Positions 1-7,815 of a stretch of DNA of 9,143 bases are shown one piece after another. The stretch's first letter is position 1, and each line of letters opens with the position of its first letter. This DNA comes from Phycisphaeraceae bacterium (GTDB taxonomy: Bacteria; Planctomycetota; Phycisphaerae; Phycisphaerales; Phycisphaeraceae), in the NCBI GenBank assembly GCA_003551485.1, contig PUMS01000410.1:1-9143 (forward strand), written 5' to 3'. The translations under genes were made by a program, and so were the position numbers. A model generated the notes under the pieces. The model made no database searches, had not been told where the DNA came from, and worked only from the letters and a program-made list of their open reading frames with translations.

Positions 1-2
1 AA

Positions 3-236
3 CTGCTCGAAGAGGCCGACCGCGAACTGATCGCCCGCCACGGCCTCAGCGCCGCGTTTCACGACCGCGGCATCGGCGGCATACGCAACTTCAACCACGT
101 CAAGTGCCTCCACGCCCACTACGCCTTCCACCTGCTCCATCCCACCCCCCTGGGCTCGTGGCTCGCCCAGCAGGTTGAATTGCACCCCTGCCCCCCCGCC
201 AACGGGCGTGCCAGATTCCCCGGCTCCTCAAGGTAG
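3..236 (+). CDS. DUF501 family protein, C-terminal part (5' end outside window)
   Basis: The frame starting at base 3 is open from the left edge to a TAG stop at 234-236 and gives 77 residues. They contain GIGGIRNFNHVKCLHAHYAFHL followed by a PLGSWL stretch. This matches the signature I know for DUF501, a conserved family of unknown function with an invariant-looking CLHAHYA block followed by an N/T-P-x-G turn (seen here as CLHAHYAFHL...TPLG). The upstream N-terminal half is missing because of the window edge. The last 20 or so residues (rich in P, G and R, after the QQVE) do not look like conserved protein. The stop codon abuts a palindromic element, so the tail may be recent non-homologous sequence. 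The gene lies about 90 bases upstream of holB on the same strand. No catalytic role can be assigned from the sequence. I am fairly sure of the family and less sure that the tail is native. Confidence 0.72.
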   Translation: MLEEADRELIARHGLSAAFHDRGIGGIRNFNHVKCLHAHYAFHLLHPTPLGSWLAQQVELHPCPPANGRARFPGSSR

Positions 237-263
237 GGTGGGTAGAGCGAGGTCTTCCCACCC
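236..263. repeat. REP-like palindromic element at the end of the DUF501 gene
   Basis: GGGTGGG (236-242) pairs with CCCACCC (257-263). Inside it AGA (244-246) pairs with TCT (253-255) around a 6-base loop, separated from the outer stem by one T-T mismatch. The surrounding GTAGGGTGGGTAGAGCGAGG-type sequence resembles a short palindromic motif dispersed in many bacterial genomes. Its first G is the last base of the TAG stop codon of the DUF501 gene. No U-run follows, so it is not a standard intrinsic terminator, though it may act as an mRNA 3' structure. Copy number cannot be judged from one window. Confidence 0.45.
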
Positions 264-310
264 CACATCAATGGGGCGCTGCGCGGAAGCATCGGCTCGG
301 GCGGGGATGT

Positions 311-316
311 GATACC
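311..316 (+). promoter_or_regulatory. Possible -10 element (GATACC) for holB
   Basis: GTGATAC occurs at 309-315, 14 bases before the ATG at 330. It has a TG dinucleotide one base upstream (an extended -10 arrangement). A start point about 7 bases downstream would leave a leader of roughly 6-7 bases, which fits the lack of any Shine-Dalgarno sequence before 330. The same 7-mer precedes the aldo/keto reductase gene. No convincing -35 is visible. Confidence 0.25.
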
Positions 317-329
317 ATCGCCGCCGATC

Positions 330-1502
<1,173 letters not shown>

Positions 1503-1522
1503 AGCGGGGCGGGGCCGTGGCC

Positions 1523-1557
1523 GGCGGCGGCCGGGGCGTTCCCGGTGCGCCGCCGCC
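1523..1557 (+). other. Strong two-part hairpin between holB and cls
   Basis: GGCGGCG (1523-1529) pairs with CGCCGCC (1551-1557). Nested inside, CCGGG (1531-1535) pairs with CCCGG (1541-1545) around a 5-base GCGTT loop. No U-run follows, so it is not a canonical terminator. It could dampen read-through into cls or protect a processed mRNA end. In DNA this GC-rich some hairpins arise by chance, so function is unproven. Confidence 0.35.
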
Positions 1558-1600
1558 GCGAGTTGTGGCCCGCAGCGGCGATGGAGCCCTGGACGATGGC

Positions 1601-3043
1601 ATGAGCTGGATCGTCGTCTACAACACGCTCCAGTGGGTGGTGCGGATCGTGATGATCGCCGTGGTGCTCCGCCGCCGCCGCGACCCGCCGGCCTCGCTGG
1701 CGTGGCTGATGATCATCTTCTTCGAGCCGTTCATCGGGGCGGCGGTCTACCTGCTGATCGGCGACCGGCGCCTCGGCCGGCGGCGGCGGCGGCTCTACCG
1801 CAAGGTCGTCGTCACCACGCGTACGCCCACCCGGCTGGATGCCCAGCTCCGTCACGTGGTCAGGCCCGAGTTGGACCGCGATGCCGCGGACGTGGTGGCC
1901 CAGAGCGAGACCTACGGCGGCATGCCCATCCTCGGGGGCAACAACGTCGAGCTGGTGGTCGATACCGAGCAGATGGTCGAGCGGCTGGTGGCCGACATCC
2001 GCCGCGCCCGCCACCACGTGCACATGCTCTTCTACATCATCATGGACGACCAGACCAGCCGGCAGGTGTTCGATGCGATGGCCGATGCCGTTTCGCGCGG
2101 CGTGGCCTGCCGCGTGCTGGCCGACCACGCCGGGTCGTGGCGGTTCTTTCGGCGCGGCGGCATGGCCGATGAGATGCGAAGCAAGGGCATCCAGATTCAC
2201 CCCTGCCTGCCGGTCAACCCCCTCAGCCGGCGGCTGGTCCGCATCGACCTGCGAAACCACCGCAAGGTGGTGGTCATCGACAACCGCATCGGCTACGCCG
2301 GCAGCCAGAACCTTGTCAACCCCGACTACGGCCACCGCCGCGCCGGCCCCTGGCACGACCTGATGGGCCGCTTCCGCGGGCCGGTGGTGAGCCAGCTCCA
2401 GACCGTCTTCCTCGAGGACTGGATGTTCGAGACCGGCGAACTGATCGACGATGGGCTGCTCCAGGAGCCGCTGGAATCGCGAGGGAACATGCCCGCCCAG
2501 GTCGTCGCCACCGGGCCGACCGACCGCGATGTGACCTTCGAGGTCATCCCGCGCGTGCTGCTGGCGGCCATCAACAGCGCCCGCTGGCGCATCATCCTGA
2601 CCACGCCCTACCTGATCCCCGATGAGACCACGCTTCTGGCCCTGTCCCTGGCGGTGGACCGGGGCGTGCAGGTCGATGTCGTGGTGCCCCGGCGCGTGGA
2701 TCAGTTGCTGGTGGGCGCTGCGGCACGCTACTACTACGACCGGCTGATCGACATCGGCGTCAACCTCTACCTGCACCACGAGGGCCTGCTGCACGCCAAG
2801 ACGATCACGGTCGATGACAGCCTCGCCCTGCTGGGCTCGACCAACCTCGACCGCCGCAGCTTCTATCTCAACTTCGAGCTGAACGTGCTGATGTTCGGCC
2901 CGCAGATCACCCGCCAACTCCGCTTCGCCCAGACCGGCTACATCAGCGAATCCGACCCCATCGACGTCACCGCCTGGCGCCACCGCCCGGTTCTGACCCG
3001 CTACGGCCAGGCCACCGCGGCGCTGTTCTCACCGCTGCTGTGA
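1601..3043 (+). CDS. cls: Cardiolipin synthase (phospholipase D family)
   Basis: This 480-residue membrane enzyme should join two phosphatidylglycerol molecules into cardiolipin and glycerol. The length matches bacterial ClsA (about 480-490). Two hydrophobic N-terminal segments (about residues 3-23 and 33-53) are separated by an Arg-rich turn, with a further Arg-rich block after the second, as in the PLD-nuclease N-terminal domain. Both catalytic HKD motifs are intact: His220, Lys222, Asp227 followed by GSQN (234-237), and His398, Lys400, Asp405 followed by GSTN (412-415). The ending LFSPLL resembles the C-terminus of many Cls proteins. The ATG at 1601 places the first membrane segment right at the N-terminus as usual. 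A GTG at 1517 in frame would add a 28-residue Gly/Pro/Arg-rich extension that looks non-coding. The Shine-Dalgarno sequence is weak (GGA, 7 bases before). It lies 98 bases after holB on the same strand. Confidence 0.93.
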   Translation: MSWIVVYNTLQWVVRIVMIAVVLRRRRDPPASLAWLMIIFFEPFIGAAVYLLIGDRRLGRRRRRLYRKVVVTTRTPTRLDAQLRHVVRPELDRDAADVVAQSETYGGMPILGGNNVELVVDTEQMVERLVADIRRARHHVHMLFYIIMDDQTSRQVFDAMADAVSRGVACRVLADHAGSWRFFRRGGMADEMRSKGIQIHPCLPVNPLSRRLVRIDLRNHRKVVVIDNRIGYAGSQNLVNPDYGHRRAGPWHDLMGRFRGPVVSQLQTVFLEDWMFETGELIDDGLLQEPLESRGNMPAQVVATGPTDRDVTFEVIPRVLLAAINSARWRIILTTPYLIPDETTLLALSLAVDRGVQVDVVVPRRVDQLLVGAAARYYYDRLIDIGVNLYLHHEGLLHAKTITVDDSLALLGSTNLDRRSFYLNFELNVLMFGPQITRQLRFAQTGYISESDPIDVTAWRHRPVLTRYGQATAALFSPLL

Positions 3044-3153
3044 GCACCCGACTCCCTCCGGCTCCCTCCCCATGGCCTCGTCCGCACCCGGCGGGACACG
3101 CCCGCGCCGGGCTCTGCTATTCTTGCCCGACTGCCCGCGGCGGGTCGCGGGAC

Positions 3154-3160
3154 AGGTGGA
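3154..3160 (+). promoter_or_regulatory. Ribosome binding site (AGGTGGA) of the glycosyltransferase gene
   Basis: AGGTGGA resembles the anti-Shine-Dalgarno complement AGGAGG. It stands 8 bases before a GTG at 3169 and 11 before the adjacent in-frame ATG at 3172. It argues for a start at one of these two codons rather than at the GTG at 3040, which overlaps the cls stop codon. Confidence 0.5.
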
Positions 3161-3171
3161 GCACCGGCGTG

Positions 3172-3900
3172 ATGAACGATGGCGGTCCGAACATGGCCCC
3201 TGCCCTGCTTTCGGTGATCATCCCTGTCTACAACGAGCAGCAGACCATCGGTGAACTGCTGCGGCGGGTCGATGCCGTGGCGGTGGATAAGCAGTTGGTC
3301 ATCGTCGATGACGCCTCCAGCGATGGCACAGCAGAAGTGTTGGACGCATGGGCGCGCAGGGCGGATGTCTGCCTGCTTCGCCATGAGCGCAACCTCGGCA
3401 AGGGTGCGGCCCTTCGCACCGGCCTCGCCGCAGCCACCGGGCGGCTGGTGATCTTCCAGGACGGCGACCTCGAATACGACCCGGCCGACTACCCGCGCCT
3501 GATCGAGCCGATCCTGGCCGGTGAGGCGGACGCGGTCTACGGCACGCGCTTCCTTCGCGGCATGGATGGGGCATTTTTCACTCAATGGCTGGCCAACCGG
3601 CTGTTCACGCTGCTTTTCAACCTGTGGATGAAGACGACGTTGAACGATGTCGAGACCTGCTACAAGCTCTTCCGCCGCGAGGTCATCTCGGCCATCGAGA
3701 TCGAGCAACCGGGCTTCGGCGTCGACCCGGAGGTGACCGCAAAAGCCCTGCGCAGCGGCCGGCCCGAAGGTGGCCCGCTGCGACTGCACGAGCGGCCCAT
3801 CCGCTTCACCGCGCGCCGCTACGCCGAGGGCAAGAAGATCACCCTGCGCGACGGCCTGCGCTCTGTATGGTGCATCCTCCGCTACGGCGGCATGACATGA
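3172..3900 (+). CDS. Glycosyltransferase family 2, polyprenyl/dolichyl-phosphate sugar synthase-like
   Basis: The 242-residue product is a GT-A fold transferase. SVIIPVYNE (14-22) opens the nucleotide-binding half. VDDASSDGT (45-53), RNLGKGAAL (73-81) and FQDGDLEYDP (95-104, DxD metal site at Asp97-Gly-Asp99) follow. NDVETCYKLFRR is the conserved block after the active site. This pattern is that of the DPM1/DPG-synthase-like group, which transfers mannose or glucose from a nucleotide sugar to dolichyl or undecaprenyl phosphate. There are no C-terminal membrane segments, so it is a soluble or peripheral single-domain form. The exact donor and acceptor cannot be read from sequence. The start is set by the AGGTGGA upstream; GTG 3169 is equally possible, and ATG 3193 would still keep the fold. 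It follows cls by 128 bases and precedes a WecA-like lipid-carrier enzyme, which supports a role in envelope glycans. Confidence 0.85.
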   Translation: MNDGGPNMAPALLSVIIPVYNEQQTIGELLRRVDAVAVDKQLVIVDDASSDGTAEVLDAWARRADVCLLRHERNLGKGAALRTGLAAATGRLVIFQDGDLEYDPADYPRLIEPILAGEADAVYGTRFLRGMDGAFFTQWLANRLFTLLFNLWMKTTLNDVETCYKLFRREVISAIEIEQPGFGVDPEVTAKALRSGRPEGGPLRLHERPIRFTARRYAEGKKITLRDGLRSVWCILRYGGMT

Positions 3901-3906
3901 TGTGTA

Positions 3907-4179
3907 ATGCACCACACGGAACTGGGCGCCGCCGCCGAGGCACGCACCTCGCCGGTGGCCCCCGCCGAACGCTCCCCAAGCGCCAGGCGCAAGGCCAGCA
4001 CGCAGCGGACCGATCAGGACCAGCCCATGCACAGCTTCCAGAGCCTGCTCAAGGACCTGGCCACGATCTGTCGCAACACGCTCCAGTTCGCCACGTCCGC
4101 CGATGCCACCTTCATCCGCATCACCACCCCGACCCCGGTTCAACGCCGCGCCCTGGAACTGTTGGGCCTGTCGCTATGA
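3907..4179 (+). pseudogene. Probable C-terminal remnant of a transposase
   Basis: The 90 residues begin only 6 bases after the glycosyltransferase stop and in the same frame. The second half, from the internal Met at 4027, reads MHSFQSLLKDLATICRNTLQ, then ATFIRITTPTPVQRRALELLGL. I recognise this layout (L-x-DLAT-x-x-RNT, then TPTPxQRRAxELLG) as like the tail of IS4/IS1634-type transposases common in Planctomycetota. That family call is from memory and not verified. The first half (rich in Ala, Arg, Pro, Ser) fits the linker before such a tail. No catalytic DDE region is present, so if the call is right, this is a stranded 3' end whose 5' part is lost. No Shine-Dalgarno sequence is visible. 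The alternative is a genuine small protein of 50 (from 4027) or 90 residues. Confidence 0.5.
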
Positions 4180-4180
4180 T
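4175..4180 (+). promoter_or_regulatory. Possible -10 element (TATGAT) for the WecA-like gene
   Basis: TATGAT matches five of six bases of TATAAT and is an AT-rich island in GC-rich sequence. Sixteen bases upstream, CTGGAA (4153-4158) is only a weak -35. The start point would fall near 4187, giving a leader of roughly 105 bases to the ATG at 4293. It overlaps the stop codon of the transposase-like ORF, so it would let the downstream gene be expressed independently. Confidence 0.3.
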
Positions 4181-4292
4181 CCTTGGGAGATGTACCCAGC
4201 AAACGCCACGACCATCCTGACATAACCCCTGTACCATGCGGGGATTCCCTCGCTTGCTCGGGGGTAACTTCAGTTTAAGGTCTAATACGCCC

Positions 4293-5423
4293 ATGCTCGC
4301 AATCTGCCTGGTGCTTATCCTCATTGCGGCGGCGCTGGCGGTGCTGCTCACCCGGCTGGCCATCGGTGCCGGCCATCGCCTCGGCCGCATCGACCGGCCG
4401 GTTGCCACCATCGCGCACAAGGTGGATGCGGCATCGGTGCCCAACACCGGCGGGATGGGCATCTTCGCCGCGTTTTCCCTGATCGCCGCGGCCGGCTTCC
4501 TGGCCGCCTGGGTCCTGCCCGCCGCAGCGCTGGAAGCGCTCGGACCCGCGGCCGAATCACTGGCGGCGCTGCTTCGGCCGCTCACCGGCGCTGCCGCGGC
4601 GTGGTGGGTGGCGCTGTTGGCCCTGCACGTGCTGGGCGTGATCGATGACCGCCGCAACCTCAGCGCGATGCCCAAGCTGGCGGCGCAGTGCCTGGTGGCG
4701 CTTTACCTGGCGGTGGCGCTGGACCTTCGCATCTTCCACTTCCTGGATGCGCTGGTCCCCGGCGGCGTGGCGTTGAGCCTGCTGCTGACGGTGCTGTGGA
4801 TCGTGTCGATCACCAACGCGATGAACTTCCTGGACAACATGGATGGGCTGTCGGCCGGCGTGGGCGCGGTGATCGCCACGCTGTACCTGGCCGCAGCGCT
4901 GCTGACCGAGCAGTGGCTGATTGCCGCCTGGTGCGGCGCACTGGCCGGTTGCCTGCTGGGCTTTCTCATCTTCAACTTCCACCCGGCGCGGGTCTACATG
5001 GGTGATGGCGGCTCGCTGGTGCTGGGCCTGTCGCTGGCGTCGATCAGCATCGCAATGACCTACTACGAGCCCGGTGAGGCCGGGGCGGTGCCCTCGCGGA
5101 CTCACGCGGTGCTGATGCCGCTGGTGGTCTTCGCCGTGCCGCTGTATGACTTTTTCAGCGTGGTCGTGCTGCGGCTGCTCCAGGGCCGCAGCCCCTTCGT
5201 GGGCGACAAGCAGCACTTCTCGCACCGCCTGGTCGAGCGCGGCCTTTCGGTGCGGCAGGCGGTGGGACTGGTCTGGCTGTGTACGCTGGCCACGGGCCTG
5301 GGCGGCGTGCTCTTTGGCCACCTCAAGCCGTGGCAGGCGGGCGTGATTGCCGCACAGGTGGCCTGCATCGTGGCACTGCTGGCGATGCTCGAGTTCGCGG
5401 GTTGGCGCCGTCGCGGGGCGTGA
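4293..5423 (+). CDS. WecA/TagO-like polyprenyl-phosphate HexNAc-1-phosphate transferase
   Basis: This 376-residue polytopic membrane protein belongs to the MraY/WecA superfamily, which moves a HexNAc-1-phosphate from a UDP-sugar onto undecaprenyl phosphate, the first step of many surface glycans. Visible family blocks are AHKVDAASVPNTGGMGIF near residues 44-61 and the catalytic DD pair at Asp118-Asp119 (VIDDRRNLSAMPKL). NAMNFLDNMDGL follows at 175-186 with Asp181 and Asp184, then MGDGGS at about 236-241. DKQHFSHRL at 305-313 is the substrate-side loop with two His. These fit the WecA/TagO/RgpG branch rather than MraY. About ten hydrophobic segments are seen. The ATG at 4293 puts the first membrane segment directly at the N-terminus. 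An ATG at 4236 would add 19 residues with no hydrophobic character. The sugar specificity (GlcNAc or another HexNAc) is not determinable. The glycosyltransferase upstream could act in the same pathway. Confidence 0.9.
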   Translation: MLAICLVLILIAAALAVLLTRLAIGAGHRLGRIDRPVATIAHKVDAASVPNTGGMGIFAAFSLIAAAGFLAAWVLPAAALEALGPAAESLAALLRPLTGAAAAWWVALLALHVLGVIDDRRNLSAMPKLAAQCLVALYLAVALDLRIFHFLDALVPGGVALSLLLTVLWIVSITNAMNFLDNMDGLSAGVGAVIATLYLAAALLTEQWLIAAWCGALAGCLLGFLIFNFHPARVYMGDGGSLVLGLSLASISIAMTYYEPGEAGAVPSRTHAVLMPLVVFAVPLYDFFSVVVLRLLQGRSPFVGDKQHFSHRLVERGLSVRQAVGLVWLCTLATGLGGVLFGHLKPWQAGVIAAQVACIVALLAMLEFAGWRRRGA

Positions 5424-5427
5424 TACG
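5422..5427 (+). promoter_or_regulatory. Possible -10 element (GATACG) giving a leaderless gpr transcript
   Basis: GTGATAC appears at 5420-5426, overlapping the stop codon of the WecA-like gene. The hexamer ends 8 bases before the ATG at 5436, so transcription would start at or within a base or two of the start codon. There is no Shine-Dalgarno sequence before 5436, as expected for a leaderless message. No good -35 is visible. Confidence 0.28.
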
Positions 5428-5435
5428 CTGTGGCG

Positions 5436-6476
5436 ATGAGCAGTTCCTACACACCTGATCCCGATCGTTACAAGAACGTCAACAGCGGCTGGTTCCGCAA
5501 GTGCGGGCGATGGGGCCTGCATCTGCCGGCCATCAGCCTCGGCTGCTGGCACAATTTCGGTGAGGCCGGCACCGATTCGGCAAAGCACAGCGATGAAGCG
5601 GCGATGCACGAGCATTGCCGGCAGATGCTCTTCACCGCCTTCGACCTGGGCATCACCCACTTCGACCTGGCCAACAACTACGGCCCGCCTCCGGGCGCGG
5701 CCGAGCACCGCGTGGGCCGCATCCTGAAGGAGTTGCCCCGCGATGAGCTGGTCATCTCGACCAAGGCCGGCTATCGCATGTGGCCGGGGCCGTATGGCGA
5801 GTTCGGCTCGCGCAAGAGCCTGCTGGCCAGCCTCGATCAGTCGCTCAAGCGCCTCGACCTCGACTATGTCGACATCTACTACTCCCACCGGCCCGACCCG
5901 GTCGATGGCACACCGCTGGAGGAGACGCTCGGCGCCCTGGACCACGCGGTCAGAAGCGGCAAGGCCCTCTACACCGGCATCAGCAGCTACCGCGGCGATG
6001 CCACCGCCGAGGCGGTGCGCATCTGCGACAGCCACGGCCTGGTCCGGCCCATCATCCACCAGCCCAGCTACCACATGTTCAACCGCGGCATCGAGACCGA
6101 CCTGCTGCCGCACGTCCGCCGCAACGGCATGGGAGTGATCGCCTTCTGCCCGCTGGCGCAGGGGCTGCTGACGGGCCGGTATCTCGATGGCATTCCCGAG
6201 GATTCGCGCGCTGCGCAGAAGTCGGGCTTTCTCAAGCGCGAGAGCGTGTCGCCGCAGACCATCGAGCGCGTGCGCAAGCTCAACGACCTCGCCCAGCAGC
6301 GCGGTCAGAGCCTGGCACAGATGGCCCTGGCCTGGCTGCTTCGGCTGCCTGAGCTGACCAGCGCCCTGATCGGCGCCAGCCGCCCAGCGCAGATCCGCGA
6401 GAACGTCAAATCCCTGGACAACGCCCGGTTCACCGATGAGGAATTGCAGCGCATCGAGCAGGTGCTCACCGCGTGA
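5436..6476 (+). CDS. gpr: Aldo/keto reductase, L-glyceraldehyde 3-phosphate reductase (GpR/YghZ) type
   Basis: This 346-residue NADPH-dependent oxidoreductase aligns by eye along its whole length with E. coli YghZ (GpR). Shared blocks include LGCWHNFG, FDLGITHFDLANNYGPPPG, STKAGYxMWPGPYG, SLLASLDQSLKRLDLDYVDIYYSHR, IHQPSYHMFNR, CPLAQGLLTGRYLDGIPEDSR and QRGQSLAQMALAWLL. The catalytic tetrad is complete: Asp77, Tyr82, Lys110, His151. The C-terminal IGASRPAQIRENV holds the cofactor-phosphate contacts typical of the fold. In E. coli the enzyme reduces L-glyceraldehyde 3-phosphate and methylglyoxal, so detoxification is likely; other AKR substrates are possible. Compared with YghZ, an extra 8-10 residues lie after HNFGE, around residues 45-58. 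The ATG at 5436 is preferred; a GTG at 5430 lies inside the putative -10 element. It starts 12 bases after the WecA-like gene but probably has its own promoter. Confidence 0.92.
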   Translation: MSSSYTPDPDRYKNVNSGWFRKCGRWGLHLPAISLGCWHNFGEAGTDSAKHSDEAAMHEHCRQMLFTAFDLGITHFDLANNYGPPPGAAEHRVGRILKELPRDELVISTKAGYRMWPGPYGEFGSRKSLLASLDQSLKRLDLDYVDIYYSHRPDPVDGTPLEETLGALDHAVRSGKALYTGISSYRGDATAEAVRICDSHGLVRPIIHQPSYHMFNRGIETDLLPHVRRNGMGVIAFCPLAQGLLTGRYLDGIPEDSRAAQKSGFLKRESVSPQTIERVRKLNDLAQQRGQSLAQMALAWLLRLPELTSALIGASRPAQIRENVKSLDNARFTDEELQRIEQVLTA

Positions 6477-6553
6477 GGCGGCTGATGCCAGGCGCGGGCC
6501 ACCCCGCAGGGTGAAGCCGCCCGCGGGCCACTGCCGCGCGCCCTGGCCCGTGT

Positions 6554-6557
6554 GGAG
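6554..6557 (+). promoter_or_regulatory. Shine-Dalgarno (GGAG) deciding the start at 6564
   Basis: GGAG lies 6 bases before the ATG at 6564, an ideal spacing. An upstream in-frame GTG at 6552 overlaps this site and has no Shine-Dalgarno sequence of its own, so 6564 is taken as the start. Confidence 0.6.
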
Positions 6558-6563
6558 TCGGTC

Positions 6564-7772
6564 ATGCATCCGCCGCTGATCATCCTCGGCGCCCAGACCC
6601 GCCCCGCCGCGGCCAGCGCCCGCCGCGCGGGATATGAGCCGTGGTGCATCGACCGGCTGGTGAGCGAGGACCTGCGCGAGTTGGCCGCAGCGCGGGCCTG
6701 TCCGCCCGGCGGTTTTCCCGACCGGATGCTCGACATCCTGCGACATGCCGAGGATGCCCCCGATGCCCCGGTGCTGCTGACGGCCCCGCTCGAGGACTAC
6801 CCACGGTTTCTCGATCGTCTTGCCGCCATGCGGCCGCTGCTGGGCTCGCAGCCCGCGGCGATCACCGCCGCACGTAGCCTCGAAGCACTCAACCTGCTGC
6901 CGCGCATCGCTGCGCTGCGGCCGGTGCTCATCCGGCACAGCGCCCCGCTGTGGATGCGGCTGCTTCGGGGCCTGCTGCCCAACCGCATCAGCCGCCGTTA
7001 CCTGGTGCATGATCTGCCCGCGACCGGTGAGCCGCGCGAGGCTGAAGGCGAGCAGCCGCGGATTCACGTGTGGGGGCTGAATCAGCGCCTTCGTCGCGGG
7101 CAGGTGCTCATCGAGCGCATCGAGGGGCGCCCCTTCACCGCCGCGTTCGCCACCGATGGCTGGAGCGCGCTGCTGCTGGGCGTGGTCGAGCGGCTGCTGG
7201 GCGGCCCCGCACGCGGCTGTGCGCCGCTCCAGGAGGGCGGGGCGATCGGGCCGATCACCCTCACCGAGCCCCAACGCCTCGCCCTGGGCAAGGCCGGGGC
7301 GGCGCTGGCGCAGCGCCTGGACCTTCGCGGGCTGTTTGCCATCGACGGCGTGCTCGATGAGCGCGGCCTGGTGCGGCCGACCGCGCTGGTGCCCAGGTAC
7401 GTGGCGGCCATCGACCTGATCGAACGGGCCACCGCCGCCGCCGCGCTCAACGCCCCACCGCTGCGCCACGGCCGCGATGCAGTGCCCCGCGCCCCGGCCC
7501 CACCACCTGCCTCCGCATCGGGCGAGCCCGCTGCCGTGTGGGGCATGGCCCACGTCCGCGATCGGCTCGACCGCATGGTGCCCGACCTGCAACAGGCCCT
7601 CGAGCCGGGTCACCTCGCCGACATCCCGCCCGCCTGCACCCCCATCCCAGCCCGGCGGGCGATCTGCACCGTTCTCGTTGAAGCCGATGGTGTCGAGGCG
7701 TGCCGCAAGATTCTTGCAGAGCGGTGCGAGCGCGTGCTGCAATTCGTGGAAGCAAGGGCACCGCGCGTTTGA
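6564..7772 (+). CDS. ATP-grasp-like protein (COG2232-like) with degenerate active site
   Basis: The 402-residue product has the layout of a family of ATP-grasp proteins found in Planctomycetota and in some methylotrophs and methanogens near C1/methanopterin genes; that association is recalled, not shown here. Visible parts in order: an N-terminal Rossmann-like region (LIILGAQTRPAAASARRAGYEPWCIDRL, 5-32), LTAPLEDYPRFLDRLA (about 72-87), VLIERIEGRPFTAAFATDG (about 182-200), GAIGPITL, LRGLFAIDGVLDERG with Asp261, and a C-terminal DIPPACTPIPARRAICTVLVE domain. In active relatives the metal-binding stretch is E-x-N-P-R-Y; here it is A274-L-V276-P-R-Y, so both the Glu and Asn are lost. The Lys plus Gly-rich ATP loop expected around 145-170 is also absent. 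The frame is open and codon use is normal, so it is a diverged protein rather than a broken gene. Function unknown. It starts 87 bases after gpr. Confidence 0.7.
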   Translation: MHPPLIILGAQTRPAAASARRAGYEPWCIDRLVSEDLRELAAARACPPGGFPDRMLDILRHAEDAPDAPVLLTAPLEDYPRFLDRLAAMRPLLGSQPAAITAARSLEALNLLPRIAALRPVLIRHSAPLWMRLLRGLLPNRISRRYLVHDLPATGEPREAEGEQPRIHVWGLNQRLRRGQVLIERIEGRPFTAAFATDGWSALLLGVVERLLGGPARGCAPLQEGGAIGPITLTEPQRLALGKAGAALAQRLDLRGLFAIDGVLDERGLVRPTALVPRYVAAIDLIERATAAAALNAPPLRHGRDAVPRAPAPPPASASGEPAAVWGMAHVRDRLDRMVPDLQQALEPGHLADIPPACTPIPARRAICTVLVEADGVEACRKILAERCERVLQFVEARAPRV

Positions 7773-7809
7773 GCCATCCGGTGCGGTGGTATTTCTCTCG
7801 GCCCGCGCG

Positions 7810-7815
7810 AATAAT
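7810..7815 (+). promoter_or_regulatory. Possible -10 element (AATAAT) upstream of the thioredoxin-like gene
   Basis: AATAAT matches TATAAT at five of six bases and stands out in this GC-rich gap (7773-7919). It would start transcription near 7822, leaving a leader of about 98 bases. A second candidate is the -35-like TTGACG at 7852-7857, but its -10 partner (around 7875-7880, GTTTCT) is poor. The two cannot be told apart by reading. Confidence 0.28.

Noticed and set aside
3087..3111. Hairpin CCCGGCG/CGCCGGG with an 11-base loop after cls, as a possible terminator.
   Set aside because: The stem is only 7 bp and no U-run follows (the next bases are CTCTGCTATTCTT). It is of a kind expected by chance in GC-rich DNA.
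3040..3171. N-terminal extension of the glycosyltransferase from a GTG overlapping the cls stop.
   Set aside because: The extra 44 residues are Pro/Arg-rich and unlike the family, which starts just before SVIIPVYNE. A Shine-Dalgarno-like AGGTGGA supports 3169/3172.
4236..4292. Longer start of the WecA-like protein at ATG 4236.
   Set aside because: The added 19 residues are not hydrophobic or family-like, while the ATG at 4293 begins directly with the first membrane segment. A start at 4236 is not excluded, since no clear Shine-Dalgarno sequence marks either codon.
6477..6521. Inverted repeat GGCGGCT/AGCCGCC right after the gpr stop.
   Set aside because: The stem is 7 bp with a 31-base loop and no T-run. 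This is weak as a terminator and unremarkable for the base composition.
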